A stretch of 60,108 nt of DNA, taken from UBA1124 sp963933095. Its GTDB lineage: Bacteria > Pseudomonadota > Gammaproteobacteria > Pseudomonadales > Cellvibrionaceae. Position 1 is the first letter of the stretch, and each line of letters starts with the position of its first letter. Below the pieces are notes generated by a model, which ran no database searches, was not told where the DNA came from, and was given only the letters and a program-made list of their open reading frames with translations. Below are positions 19,501 through 27,640 of this stretch, piece by piece. The translations under genes were made by a program, and so were the position numbers. The stretch lies in NCBI GenBank assembly GCA_963933095.1, contig CAWVSV010000001.1, forward strand, positions 1 through 60,108, in the 5' to 3' direction.

Positions 19501-22500
19501 GTCGTCTTTGTTAGGAATTTCAGTGGCAGCAAGCGACAGGGGTGTTACTACTGGCGCCATTTGGTCGTTAACCACAATGTTCAACGTACTGGTCGCGGTA
19601 TCGCCATCAGAATCCGTAAATGTCACTGCGAACGGCAGGGCTAGCTCGGCGTTGTCACTGCCCGCAGTATTGGGCTGATCTAGCGCTCGAGTTAATATTA
19701 CAGTGTAAGAAATGTCGACGCTGGAGGGGTATGGGGGCGCACTATTATGGCTGGGTACAGAGTCGAGTACTACCTGAATCACTTCGCCTTCGGAGCTTGA
19801 ACCGGTGAGTGTTAGGCCATCGGCTGAAATCGTGTAGCTAAGCGTTTCGCCGTTACTGGTAAAGCTTGGCTGACCGCTGGCCTCATTAAACATGATTGCA
19901 TTGAGATAATCCGAGCCGAGTATTACTCTCAGTGTGCCGACTTGCTCTGTGGGGCTTAAATCATCTTCATCGAGTGCCACCTGACTAGTGGTTATGGCGT
20001 TAAGCAACTGACCGTCATTAAAATCGACCTCTACAGTCGCTGGGGCAATAGTTGTGCCATCAGAGTCTGTGGCGGTGACTAAATATACCGGCTTGAGTTG
20101 ATCGCCTGAGCCGTTGTCGTGATCTAATGGGCGATACCAAGTGGTGGTGCCGGTAACGTCTAGATCTTGGCCATTAGTATTTTGATTGTCGCTGATCACA
20201 GTAATAAAAACGTTATCGCCGTTATTAGTCATTGCGGTAATTGTTTTATTGTCGGCGCTGATTGCGTAGCTAAGTGCCTCACCATCACTCGTTAAATTTA
20301 GCGCTGCTAGTAAGCCGATTGTTTCCTGCAGGAATGTTGCCGAGTTTTCGGCTAGATTGTCCGACCCTGCTTCAATGCGGACGGTAGTGGCGGTGGTGCC
20401 CGGCAGGTTGCTAAGTAACTGTTCACTGGTGTTAAGGGCGATGTCGCCTAAGTAGCCTTCATCACCATCGGATATATTAAGCACAACGTCGGCAAAATCT
20501 TCATCACCATCGGCATCTTCGGCAACATAGGTAAACTCAAAGGTTGGGTTATTGCCGGAATGATCTTGATTGCGGGCGGCCGAGAAACTCCAACTGCCAT
20601 CTTGATTGACCGAGAGGGTGCCTTTAGAGGCGTCGATAATAACGGCGGGGCTGCCAAAGGCAACGCTGTATATGGTGCCAAGGTAATCAATGGTTTTTAT
20701 TTCTAAGGGGCCTTCAAGCCGATTGTCATTGTCGAACAGATTTCCAGTGGCATCTCTGTCTTCGGTGACCTGATAGCTATCATCTTCGGCAAATGTTAAA
20801 CCGTCACGCACAATAAAATTCAGGCGCGCTTCGACTACCTCGGCGCTGGTATCCGCAGATACATCGTTTTGTATCGCTTGTATCAGTATGCCGCTGCCGA
20901 TGCTTGCGGTGTTGCCAGCCTGTTCGATACTGCCATAAAGCGTCAGGGTAACGCTGGTGCTGGTGTCCTCAATAACACCCTCAATCACTACAAAACCATC
21001 GATATTGCGAATCAGCTGAATAGTTTTTCCATCGCCAGAAACACTAACGGTGGTGGTAATGTCTGAATTGACGCCATCGCTCGATGTAAGTTTGTCAAAA
21101 GCAGTTTGGCGGCTACTCTCACTAAAAATAAAAGGCGCGGTGTTAATTGCCGAGTCACCACCAATATCGATGCGCAGTTGCGATACTTCGCTATCGGGAG
21201 CGACGGTCAGTGCGCTTTCTGAAAGTATGATTCCAGAGGGGATATCTAATGTGGGGGTGTCGTCGACTGCGGAGTTGCCTGCTTGGTCGCTAACCTCGGC
21301 GTTGAACGTCCAGGCTAATAATGGATTTAGTCCCGAGGGAGCAATCGATGAGGTGGCCCACTCACCACTACTGTCTACGCTGGCTGTGGTTTGAAATTCA
21401 TTGCTGCCATCGGCAAACGTGAGCGTAACAACCTGATTTTCTTCTGCATCAGTTGTGCCACGGAAAATAGTTGGAGTACCAAATTTGATTTTTTCGATGT
21501 CAAGACCGTTGAGGCCGGTATCAATATCGATGTCTAAGACGACATCTTTGAGGGCGTAATTAATAGCATTAGCGGGGTTGTCCGAGGCGTCAGTTACCTC
21601 TGCGCTGACGGATAGAGAGCCGTCATTAAAGGCACTAAGATCGTAACTTGTCGGGGTCTCGTTAAGGCTGCTGTAACTGCCATCAGCTTGTACACTGGCA
21701 GTGAAATTGATGTCTGCAGCACCGCCGCCAGAAATGGTAAGGTTAACCGTTTGACCTGCTTCAACGTCAGTGGTGACACCGCTTATGGACACCTCGGCTA
21801 GCTCACTAACAGAGAGCTTGCCATCGCCATCGAATACTACGGTTATTGCCGCTAAAGTGTCTTTATGGATCACATCGGTGCCGATGGCGGTATTGCCCGC
21901 CACATCGGCGCCGGTAATAGTTACCTCTAAATCTCCATCGTTGAGGCTGGATATGTCGACGCCGTTGAGCGCGGTAATCCACTCTCCAGCGCTGGTATTA
22001 ATGCCACTGCCGGTGGCATTAACGACCGTGGTATTGACAATGACATCAGGATTTATGCCATCGGAAATGGTCACCAGTAACGGCTGGCCGTTTTCTATAT
22101 TGTCGGTGGTGCCCTGCAGTGTAATAGCCGAAGCCACCTCGGCGGCATTAAAAAGTTGATCTTGATCGCCGTCTTGATTGTCAAAGGCGCTGTCACTAAT
22201 GATAGCGATCGGGTCGTAAGCAATGGTCGCACTGGCGCTGGCGGGGTTGCCAGCTTTATCGGTAACATTAATAGTTAGAAATAATGTCTCGCCGCTGGCG
22301 GCTGACAGGTCTATGTCGTTAGCGACCCATAAGCCGCCGCTTTGCACCTGACCAATAGCCTGAATGCTTGTGCTGCCATCGCTGACGCTAATATAAACCG
22401 GCTGGCCGACTTCAATGTCGGTTACCACGCCACGCAGGCTGGCATGCATCGCTTCCAGATAGTTATAAATACTGTCGCTATTGGGGTCGACAAACTCGGC

Positions 22501-23820
22501 AGTGATGGCGGCGGTTTGGTCGAGGGTGCGATTGAGCGTGGCGTCAACCTGTGCACCGGCAAGATTGCTCACCCTAGCGGTAATAGTCAGTGGCCCATCT
22601 GCAAGGCCTGACGTATCTACCTCGTCAGCGCTCCAGGCGTTGTTGCTGGCAATGGTGGTGGCTGTAACGAGCATGCCAAAAGCATCGGTGATAGTGACGG
22701 TAATCTCTTGCCCGTCTTCGACATTAAACAGCGTGCCAAAATACAGTTGCTTGGATGATTCGAACTGGTTGTAAACGCCGTCGTCAAATTGGCCGTCACT
22801 GTCCGGATTTTCAAGGGTAATACGAGGGCTTAAGACCAGCTCAATTTGATTATCAATTTCGGCCGGGTTGCCCGCCCTATCAATGGTTTCGGCGTGAAGC
22901 TGTAACTGCCCCTCGGCTAGGTTGCTAAGGTCGGCGGTAATACTCCAGTTTCCAGTGGCGTCGAGATTGGAGGAGAAGTTTAGGCGTGTGCCAGCACTGT
23001 CGGTAATAGTGATCAGTATCTCGGCGCCGGATTGAACATACTCAAATTGTCCTGATAGTTTTGCAGCAGGAGCTTCAAATAGATCGATGAGAGTGTCGTT
23101 GCCGGTATCAAGAGCAATTTCAATGCCTTCGGCGAGGGTATCTTTAGTGCTGCTGCTGGTACTGGAAACAAAATTTCCGTAGATGTCGCGGGCGGTGGCG
23201 GTAGCGCTAAAAGGGCCTTCGGCTAGCGCAGACAAATTTTCGCTAGGTAGCAACCAAGCATTGTTAAAAGTGTTGCTCTGAGCGCTAAAGGTTTGTCCCT
23301 GACTGTCAGTGAGCAGTATCTCGATGAGCCAACCGTCAGCAAGGTTGGCAGTTATGCCGCTAAAACCAACGCTGAGATTTTCAAATCGGTTAACGTAGCT
23401 GTCTGTTAAATTGGCGTCGTCATCGATAACAATACTAACGCTAGCGTCGGGATCGATTCTACCAACTAACTCGTCAGTATATTGGGTGGAAGAGGTGGCG
23501 GGGGTGTCGGGTAGGCCAAAAGTTTGGAAGCCTGCGCTGGCAAGTGTTTCATCGCCAGTGCGGCCAATAGGACTAAAGATGTTGACCAAAGTGCTGCCGC
23601 TGCTTACTGCACTGGTGCTACTCATGTTGCTAGCCAGCGAGCTGTTACTCAGCAAGTGGCTGGGAAGTTGCACGGCATTATCAGTAGCATGGAAATCTTT
23701 GAGGCTAATAATTTCCACGCTATCAGGGATGATGCCTCCCTGTTGCAGGAGAGTCATTTTGCCGTCGGCAAACAGTTGCCAGATTTGGCCGTCAATCTCT
23801 ATGTAGGTAATGTCTGACAT
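13507..23820 (-). CDS. Giant repeat adhesin exported by type I secretion
   Basis: This 3437-residue, acidic, Ser/Thr/Asp-rich surface protein has no Sec signal. Residues 1-120 are a distinctive N-terminal region. About 125-865 are Ig-like repeats near 105 residues long, with recurring TDxAGNP phrases and Asp-rich calcium-type linkers. About 1005-1120 is a VCBS-like repeat with DNDN and ADGDED. About 1120-1720 are T1SS-143-type repeats (SNGETLSYTISADG). About 1850-3300 are repeats marked by DEDS...LDGSE and QPPQDFSG phrases. Residues 3304-3437 are an RTX-like GTEGDDRYEGG followed by a VCA0849-type secretion domain ending in a hydrophobic patch. Only two cysteines exist, Cys2920 and Cys2939. 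The transport genes follow downstream. Biofilm or surface adhesion is inferred; the ligand is unknown. No LapG-type TAAG or AAAG site is visible in the N-terminal region. Confidence 0.92.
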   Translation of the reverse strand: MSDITYIEIDGQIWQLFADGKMTLLQQGGIIPDSVEIISLKDFHATDNAVQLPSHLLSNSSLASNMSSTSAVSSGSTLVNIFSPIGRTGDETLASAGFQTFGLPDTPATSSTQYTDELVGRIDPDASVSIVIDDDANLTDSYVNRFENLSVGFSGITANLADGWLIEILLTDSQGQTFSAQSNTFNNAWLLPSENLSALAEGPFSATATARDIYGNFVSSTSSSTKDTLAEGIEIALDTGNDTLIDLFEAPAAKLSGQFEYVQSGAEILITITDSAGTRLNFSSNLDATGNWSITADLSNLAEGQLQLHAETIDRAGNPAEIDNQIELVLSPRITLENPDSDGQFDDGVYNQFESSKQLYFGTLFNVEDGQEITVTITDAFGMLVTATTIASNNAWSADEVDTSGLADGPLTITARVSNLAGAQVDATLNRTLDQTAAITAEFVDPNSDSIYNYLEAMHASLRGVVTDIEVGQPVYISVSDGSTSIQAIGQVQSGGLWVANDIDLSAASGETLFLTINVTDKAGNPASASATIAYDPIAIISDSAFDNQDGDQDQLFNAAEVASAITLQGTTDNIENGQPLLVTISDGINPDVIVNTTVVNATGSGINTSAGEWITALNGVDISSLNDGDLEVTITGADVAGNTAIGTDVIHKDTLAAITVVFDGDGKLSVSELAEVSISGVTTDVEAGQTVNLTISGGGAADINFTASVQADGSYSSLNETPTSYDLSAFNDGSLSVSAEVTDASDNPANAINYALKDVVLDIDIDTGLNGLDIEKIKFGTPTIFRGTTDAEENQVVTLTFADGSNEFQTTASVDSSGEWATSSIAPSGLNPLLAWTFNAEVSDQAGNSAVDDTPTLDIPSGIILSESALTVAPDSEVSQLRIDIGGDSAINTAPFIFSESSRQTAFDKLTSSDGVNSDITTTVSVSGDGKTIQLIRNIDGFVVIEGVIEDTSTSVTLTLYGSIEQAGNTASIGSGILIQAIQNDVSADTSAEVVEARLNFIVRDGLTFAEDDSYQVTEDRDATGNLFDNDNRLEGPLEIKTIDYLGTIYSVAFGSPAVIIDASKGTLSVNQDGSWSFSAARNQDHSGNNPTFEFTYVAEDADGDEDFADVVLNISDGDEGYLGDIALNTSEQLLSNLPGTTATTVRIEAGSDNLAENSATFLQETIGLLAALNLTSDGEALSYAISADNKTITAMTNNGDNVFITVISDNQNTNGQDLDVTGTTTWYRPLDHDNGSGDQLKPVYLVTATDSDGTTIAPATVEVDFNDGQLLNAITTSQVALDEDDLSPTEQVGTLRVILGSDYLNAIMFNEASGQPSFTSNGETLSYTISADGLTLTGSSSEGEVIQVVLDSVPSHNSAPPYPSSVDISYTVILTRALDQPNTAGSDNAELALPFAVTFTDSDGDTATSTLNIVVNDQMAPVVTPLSLAATEIPNKDDSNLSEHDEGVISITAGGDKIVSLQYGVVDGSAVKDTSGNFITSNGVALLWRSNGDGTLDAVLNSSSGSKAGGGAMFTVTVPDSINVSAGGSTSIKVELDILGPIDHITNITDTAAIDLALNFIDSDGTASTATVSLNIDDGHDFVLYTPAALSVNEADLATGTSFASGKIFGAKGSDELTAINLALNTTGLTTSEGVAVTLSQSSDFLWTGMAGAIKVFEITADTTGNFNFELFESITHPDPAASIDTNIKQLDFSVYASDADSDDSNTVQWLIDITDDVPLEPIYDSNNTLVIEEYSTNSGNLLSGNNLITDGNFGEDSGRIISVNYKSTDYAIPDGGSIDITLSEGTLLNYGTLSLQSNGNYTFVTDRVFNLLDTDFSDHLLFDMVDLDNDTIKNVRFNFDVKDSIGSIYVTPRTTDEDIPFTVALTGNAGDIDNGEEIQLFTFDNVQLFGASLTLNHPVLGLIDLPLDSNGNPFLEYINGDPNSLLKLTGSGVPGEMTANGDLIFTPALNSSNQTVNVQLDITMTVGSFTGPYDVDDTFNIKVNSVADAPQWDAAGIYTFNIQEDASNEALTPTEATLFDTDTSETLSYRIENINAGIALTNGDQTILDGTVLTTSQFAGLQVSVNANLSGSFNFTAVAISTETENKDTAEIPQIFTVEVSGEADMPSLLVRNIHGTEDVPIEIKNAIEGLLADLDGSETLWFEITLPSGWAIENAQVIDEGGGVYRVSEADILAGATFNPKEDLSETTEVPSISVRAISVEATESGVAPTAGLEEAFSPSKSFTIKLKGVADDPDIGPGGNNNWTYVADNPGHIVANVDFDEDSLIALDFTAGTEDDDGSEAVSLLLSGVPAGSEFFNNAGSEIYLPVFDASAANNPVYSVTQAQLADLLFQPPQDFSGAVELTLVQINTEPDGDRAEFDLRIDFNVAPIIDTKDNQSLGANGIEDQAKPINLMPTRGDLDGSESITELTILPGFSGVLYLDGSELLVPASGLKLSTLAGGDLTALLTSDRITFQAPVDQHGFFSFDISYEVTDTNGSLSPDNVKTFNGKVDINVVARVEQNEPTTEDDTRIETSTATLNSSGGNPIDLTGQVGFFEADMDGSERLDYVLLKMPDALSWFVESTDGRQVLHDGYGNWLLPAPSTSATLMEQNLSLFDNILIHSRNVFTGILEVEARVLDGTDNAPVDDADVITAEINVAFSDPGAMTIAFDPNTLEASIADGDEDEVITLSEHINIGLRNIGDDSGTDQISFRVTPADLSSAGIAGAWLSGTGMQVHYALDGTSVIAWVFDESALTNLKIHQRDDQDFAGDISLPIMVIATDPSGDTITKNQTMSIDVLPVVDPLLSIDSNIGQEDQLFNLTFDLALGDADTEPTRGVETITQLVFSNLGGATLFDPFGHLVEAPTGTFTLSDPSKLALVFFRPPQHVDGSVSLDAAITITDITTGGSTQSNLATAVKNVVLDFELEPITDSAELCVVDSTGDEDSLISFESGFCANLIDQDGSETISVQISGVPEGAIMFAGGEALPDNGPDGGSVLDGDLSGAATYSFTVTQAQIDSLQIQPPEDFSGDLKLTLKAITNEKGTADFVTTTADFIVAVYPIADGIQILNADPSASGDEGSAITINLDAETQEVANPNETVEITVTALASSDSTALEKLNRIIADGVQSRFKDNGDGTYTAAVITNAATLASFDLLTGNLAWGQLDLQIAISSYDSNTVLGTITDNISTPEIVLLSVDIAPLPDAGMVVSRFDGLISSDGLSIPMDLSLDISNTNSHPDEIHELVIHGLPSGFNFNFGAREGGRWVVSEADIPNLELLTATNTKDFSLTLEGRSTLNDDSVTGTSINMDIKIQAAGENTLVGTEGDDRYEGGTLADTFTWSAGDQGNILFPAKDTVIDFNSSGGSYSDTESDALDLTGLLAGLSITNGTTASTVIDVTDNGANTEFSIRPDGAIGNTQKITLEGLNMSDLVANYSDESDFLQQLINNNLLVTG

Positions 23821-24037
23821 GGCCCTAAATTTCCGTTGTTGATGCCAATGAACCGAGAGTTATCGTTGTCTTTATTATCCATCAGCTCGGTTATTCAATT
23901 ATTAGTATTATCGTGGGTGCTAGGTGTTTATTGTCCCTCAATAAACATGTGCATTCCACTGAATGGTTGCTCTTGTGCTAACGGCGTTGGAGTTATGCTA
24001 AACTAGCAGCCAATTTTAAGCTTAGAGCACGTCTTTC

Positions 24038-24502
24038 ATGCACTGCCCCTTCTGCAGCACTGATGAAACTAAAGTCATAGATTCGCGTCTGGTTGCCGAG
24101 GGCGAGCAGGTGCGGCGTCGGCGTCAGTGTACTGTGTGCAATGAGCGCTTTACCACCTATGAAATGGCCGAGCTGTTGATGCCCGCGTTGATTAAGCAAG
24201 ATGGTACCCGCGAGCCCTTTAACGAGGAAAAGTTACGTGCCGGTTTGACCCGTTCGCTGGAAAAACGCCCGGTAAGCCTTGATAAAATTGAAGCGGCAAT
24301 TGCTCACATTAAGCGCAAGCTTCAAGCCACTGGTGAGCGCGAAGTGAAATCGCTGCTGGTAGGCGAGACCGTGATGGAGCAGCTGCGCCTGCTTGACGAG
24401 GTCGCCTATGTGCGTTTTGCCTCTGTATATCGCAGTTTTCAGGATCTCGACGAATTCAGGGCAGAGATTGATAAACTTGAACGCAAGCCAGAAATTTCAT
24501 AG
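24038..24502 (+). CDS. nrdR: NrdR, ribonucleotide reductase repressor
   Basis: This 154-residue regulator has a zinc ribbon (CPFC at 3-6 and CTVC at 31-34) with the family arginine run RRRRQC, followed by an ATP-cone domain (about 49-139) beginning PALIKQDGTREPF. It represses ribonucleotide reductase operons in response to ATP/dATP. Length and motifs are fully typical. It is first in the nrdR-ribD-ribE-ribB-ribH-nusB run, the order seen in pseudomonads, and ribD starts 10 bases after its stop. It is divergent from the adhesin gene. Confidence 0.97.
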   Translation: MHCPFCSTDETKVIDSRLVAEGEQVRRRRQCTVCNERFTTYEMAELLMPALIKQDGTREPFNEEKLRAGLTRSLEKRPVSLDKIEAAIAHIKRKLQATGEREVKSLLVGETVMEQLRLLDEVAYVRFASVYRSFQDLDEFRAEIDKLERKPEIS

Positions 24503-24512
24503 GGAGCAGTTG

Positions 24513-25655
24513 ATGTTTACGTTACCCAGAGCCAGTGACAACCAGTATATGGCTCGTGCCTTGCGCTTGGCCGAACGAGGCTTATACACCACTATGCCGA
24601 ATCCTCGGGTGGGATGCGTGTTGGTCAAAGACGATAAAGTAGTCGGTGCAAGCTGGCACGCGCGCGCAGGTGAGGGTCATGCTGAAGTGAATGCTCTAGC
24701 CGCTGCCGGCACTGACGCTAAGGGCGCCACCGCCTATGTGACCTTGGAGCCCTGCAGCCATACCGGTAAAACTGGCCCCTGCGCGCAGGCGTTAATCGAT
24801 GCTGGTGTTGTGCGGGTAGTTTACGGCATGGAAGACCCCAATCCGTTAGTGGCAGGTCGCGGTTTGGACTTGCTTGATGCGGCCGGTTTGGAAGTTTCTG
24901 GTGCGTTAATGGAGGAATCTGCCCGCGCCTTAAATCGCGGATTTATTCATCGCATGCATTGCGGCTTGCCGCGCGTCACCAGCAAATCGGCTATGAGTTT
25001 AGATGGCCGCACGGCTATGGCTTCGGGTGAAAGTAAGTGGATTACCAACCCTAAAGCGCGCGCTGATGTACAGCGCTTGCGCGCCCGCAGTTGTGCTCTG
25101 ATTACCGGTGTTGATACCATCTTGTTTGACCATCCGCAGTACACAGTCCGTGCAGCGGAGCTGGGTTTAGAGGCAGAAGAAGCCAAGCTTGCCGCTGCTA
25201 AACAGCCGTTGCGAGTCATTGTTGATTCCAATCTGCGCCTGCCGAAAAAATCCTTGATTTTGCAGGGCGGAGGTCCAATTTTGTTGGTGCATAATAATGC
25301 CGATATGACTTTGTGCGAGGGGTGGCCCGATCGGGTGGAGCTCTTATCGCTGCCAGGCAAGGGTCAGCACGAGGGTCGAGTTGATTTGCTCGCCCTGCTT
25401 AAAGCGCTGGCTAAACGCGAGTGTAATGAAGTGTTGTTGGAAGCGGGTGCTACCTTAAGTGGTGGCTTTATGCGCCGTGGGCTAGTCGATGAACTGGTCG
25501 TATATTTAGCGGCGACGCTAATGGGGAGCTCTGCGAGGCCTTTATTTGAATTACCGCTGGATACTATGGCGGGCAAGTTAGAGTTGAAAATTACCGATGT
25601 CAGAGCCGTGGGCGACGACTGGAAAATCACCGCTGTGCCCGATAAGGAGGCATAA
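24513..25655 (+). CDS. ribD: RibD, bifunctional riboflavin deaminase/reductase
   Basis: This 380-residue enzyme carries out the second and third steps of riboflavin synthesis: deamination of the pyrimidine from GTP, then NADPH reduction of its side chain. The N-terminal deaminase has the zinc site HAEVNAL with PCSHTGKTGPC. The C-terminal reductase starts at about residue 150 (VTSKSAMSLDGRTAMASGES, WITNP). The start at 24513 follows AGGGAG and begins MFTLPRASDNQYM, in line with the family. An upstream in-frame start would overlap nrdR heavily and has no family support. The next gene, riboflavin synthase, begins four bases after the stop. Confidence 0.96.
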   Translation: MFTLPRASDNQYMARALRLAERGLYTTMPNPRVGCVLVKDDKVVGASWHARAGEGHAEVNALAAAGTDAKGATAYVTLEPCSHTGKTGPCAQALIDAGVVRVVYGMEDPNPLVAGRGLDLLDAAGLEVSGALMEESARALNRGFIHRMHCGLPRVTSKSAMSLDGRTAMASGESKWITNPKARADVQRLRARSCALITGVDTILFDHPQYTVRAAELGLEAEEAKLAAAKQPLRVIVDSNLRLPKKSLILQGGGPILLVHNNADMTLCEGWPDRVELLSLPGKGQHEGRVDLLALLKALAKRECNEVLLEAGATLSGGFMRRGLVDELVVYLAATLMGSSARPLFELPLDTMAGKLELKITDVRAVGDDWKITAVPDKEA

Positions 25656-25658
25656 AAA

Positions 25659-26315
25659 ATGTTTACTGGAATTATTGAAGCCGTTGGCACTTTAGTGGCT
25701 GTCGAACCTAAGAATGGCGACTTGCGACTGCGCATAAAAACTAATGATTTGGATTTACTGGATGTGCATCTAGGCGACTCTATTGCCACTAATGGTGTCT
25801 GTTTAACGGTGGTTAATCTGCCGGGCGACGGCTACTGGGCGGATGTATCGGTGGAAACTTTAGACAACACTACTCTGCGCGACTGGAAGATTGGCATGCG
25901 CATCAACTTAGAAAAAGCGCTGACGCCGCAGACGCGCCTCGGCGGTCATATGGTCTCGGGCCATGTCGATGGTGTCGGCGAAGTGATGTCCCGCTCTAAA
26001 GATGCTCGCTCTGAGCGTTTTCGTATTCGCGCGCCTGAAGCGTTGGCCAAGTATATTGCGCACAAAGGTTCAATCACTATCGATGGCACAAGCCTGACGG
26101 TTAATATTATCGATGGTGCCGAGTTTGAATTGAATATTGTGCCTCACACTATTGCCCACACCGTAATGGGTGGCTATTCATCGGGCTCAAAGGTGAATCT
26201 GGAGGTAGATTTAATTGCCCGCTATCTCGAACGTCTACTCTTGGGAGATAAGGCGGCGGAGCCCACTAAATCAGGCATGACTTTAGAGTTTTTAGCCGAA
26301 CATGGGTTTGGTTAG
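25659..26315 (+). CDS. ribE: Riboflavin synthase alpha chain
   Basis: This 218-residue protein is a duplicated barrel that converts two molecules of 6,7-dimethyl-8-ribityllumazine into riboflavin. Repeat one begins MFTGIIEAVGTL. Repeat two begins near residue 97 (LGGHMVSGHVDGVGEV). DSIATNGVCLTV and GSITIDGTSLTVN are the matching ligand-binding strands of each half. The gene follows ribD by three bases and has AAGGAGG just upstream. It is often called ribC in pseudomonads and ribE in other nomenclature. Confidence 0.96.
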   Translation: MFTGIIEAVGTLVAVEPKNGDLRLRIKTNDLDLLDVHLGDSIATNGVCLTVVNLPGDGYWADVSVETLDNTTLRDWKIGMRINLEKALTPQTRLGGHMVSGHVDGVGEVMSRSKDARSERFRIRAPEALAKYIAHKGSITIDGTSLTVNIIDGAEFELNIVPHTIAHTVMGGYSSGSKVNLEVDLIARYLERLLLGDKAAEPTKSGMTLEFLAEHGFG

Positions 26316-26434
26316 TTTAAAATACAGTTGATTACCTAGATTGAGCTGAGCACCAGAGAAAAGCTTATCGTTGGTGTCGTCGTTAAAGAATGCTAGGGGC
26401 TTACCTTGGCGTGTCGGAATGAGAGATAAGGTTG

Positions 26435-27559
26435 ATGACCGAGATGAAGCTGAACACCGTCGAAGAGCTAATTGATGACATCCGTCAGGGCAAAATGGTT
26501 GTGCTGATGGATGACGAAGATCGCGAGAATGAAGGTGATCTGATTATGGCAGCCGAGCAGGTGCGCCCAGAAGATATTAACTTCATGGCCACCCACGCTC
26601 GCGGCTTAATCTGCCTGACCTTGAGCGAGGAGCGCTGCAAGCTGTTGGAGCTGCCGCTGATGGTGTCCGACAATAATGCCGCTCACTCAACTAACTTTAC
26701 TGTCTCTATCGAAGCGGCTGAGGGTGTGACCACTGGTATTAGTGCCGCTGACCGCGCGCGCACTATTCGCGCTGCCGTTGGGCGCGATGTTCAGGCGCAT
26801 GATATCGTTCAGCCAGGCCACATTTTTCCGCTGATGGCGCAGCCCGGCGGTGTTTTGAGCCGGGCTGGTCACACTGAAGCTGGCTGCGACTTGGCGCGCC
26901 TAGCGGGCTTTGATGCGTCGGCTGCGATTGTTGAAATTATGAACGAAGACGGTACCATGGCGCGCCGTCCTGACTTAGAAATTTTTGCTCGTGAACACGA
27001 TCTAAAAATTGGCACCATCGCCGATATGATTCACTATCGCTCGGTTAAAGAGAAAACCGTGGTGTGTATCAATCAGCGCAGCGTTGAGACCGAATTCGGT
27101 CCATTTGAGCTGCGCACCTATCGCGATGAAGCCCGTGGTGGGCTGCATTTTGTGATCAGCCGCGGTATTGTCAAGAGCGATGATGCCACGCTGGTGCGTG
27201 TGCATGTGCTCGACAGTGCTCGTGATTTACTAGCGCTTGAACGCCCTGAATCTGCCGGGGGCAAGTCTTGGACTTACCGCAGCGCGTTAAAAAAGGTCAA
27301 TGAAGAGGGCGCCGGTATAGTAGTGCTGATTTGCCATGGTCAGAGCAGCACCGAAATTGAAGAGAGTGTCGACTGGATGCTGAGCGGTAAAAAGAAGCGC
27401 CCATGCCAAGACTCAGTGTACAAACAAGTCGGTACTGGCTCCCAGATTCTTAAGGATCTGGGTGTTAAAAAGATGAAACTGATGTCGGCGCCAATGAAAT
27501 TTTCGGCGTTATCGGGTTTTGATCTGGAAGTGGTCGAACACGTTATTTGCGAAGATTGA
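26435..27559 (+). CDS. ribB: RibB with a degenerate RibA-like C-terminal domain
   Basis: This 374-residue protein is a 3,4-dihydroxy-2-butanone-4-phosphate synthase. Residues 1 to about 205 carry the acidic loop DDEDRENEGDL and the HTEAGCDLARLAG motif. Residues about 210-370 have the fold signature of GTP cyclohydrolase II but lack the three zinc cysteines and the QEGRG phosphate site present in the separate ribA at 31125. The second activity is therefore very probably absent. This fusion with a dead second half is common in proteobacteria next to a free-standing RibA. The ATG at 26435 was chosen over an adjacent TTG three bases earlier; an ATG nine bases further in is possible. The 119 bases upstream show no FMN riboswitch motif. 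Confidence 0.94.
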   Translation: MTEMKLNTVEELIDDIRQGKMVVLMDDEDRENEGDLIMAAEQVRPEDINFMATHARGLICLTLSEERCKLLELPLMVSDNNAAHSTNFTVSIEAAEGVTTGISAADRARTIRAAVGRDVQAHDIVQPGHIFPLMAQPGGVLSRAGHTEAGCDLARLAGFDASAAIVEIMNEDGTMARRPDLEIFAREHDLKIGTIADMIHYRSVKEKTVVCINQRSVETEFGPFELRTYRDEARGGLHFVISRGIVKSDDATLVRVHVLDSARDLLALERPESAGGKSWTYRSALKKVNEEGAGIVVLICHGQSSTEIEESVDWMLSGKKKRPCQDSVYKQVGTGSQILKDLGVKKMKLMSAPMKFSALSGFDLEVVEHVICED

Positions 27560-27640
27560 GCACGCAAAGCCGAGTGGTAAAACGAAACATATTACCCGCC
27601 TCTGGCGGAAATTATAAATGTATAGAATTGAGAGCTAAAT

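Noticed and set aside
13940..23806. Many plus-strand frames of 60-190 codons opposite the adhesin gene
   Set aside because: They are antisense to a single uninterrupted repeat protein with clear domains and arise from its Ser/Thr/Asp-rich composition; none has a start signal or family motif.
23873..23898. Promoter for the adhesin gene (TTGAAT with TAATAA or ATAATA)
   Set aside because: Spacing of 14-15 bases and weak boxes; not strong enough to call.
26316..26434. FMN riboswitch upstream of ribB
   Set aside because: The conserved RFN-element blocks are absent from these 119 bases.
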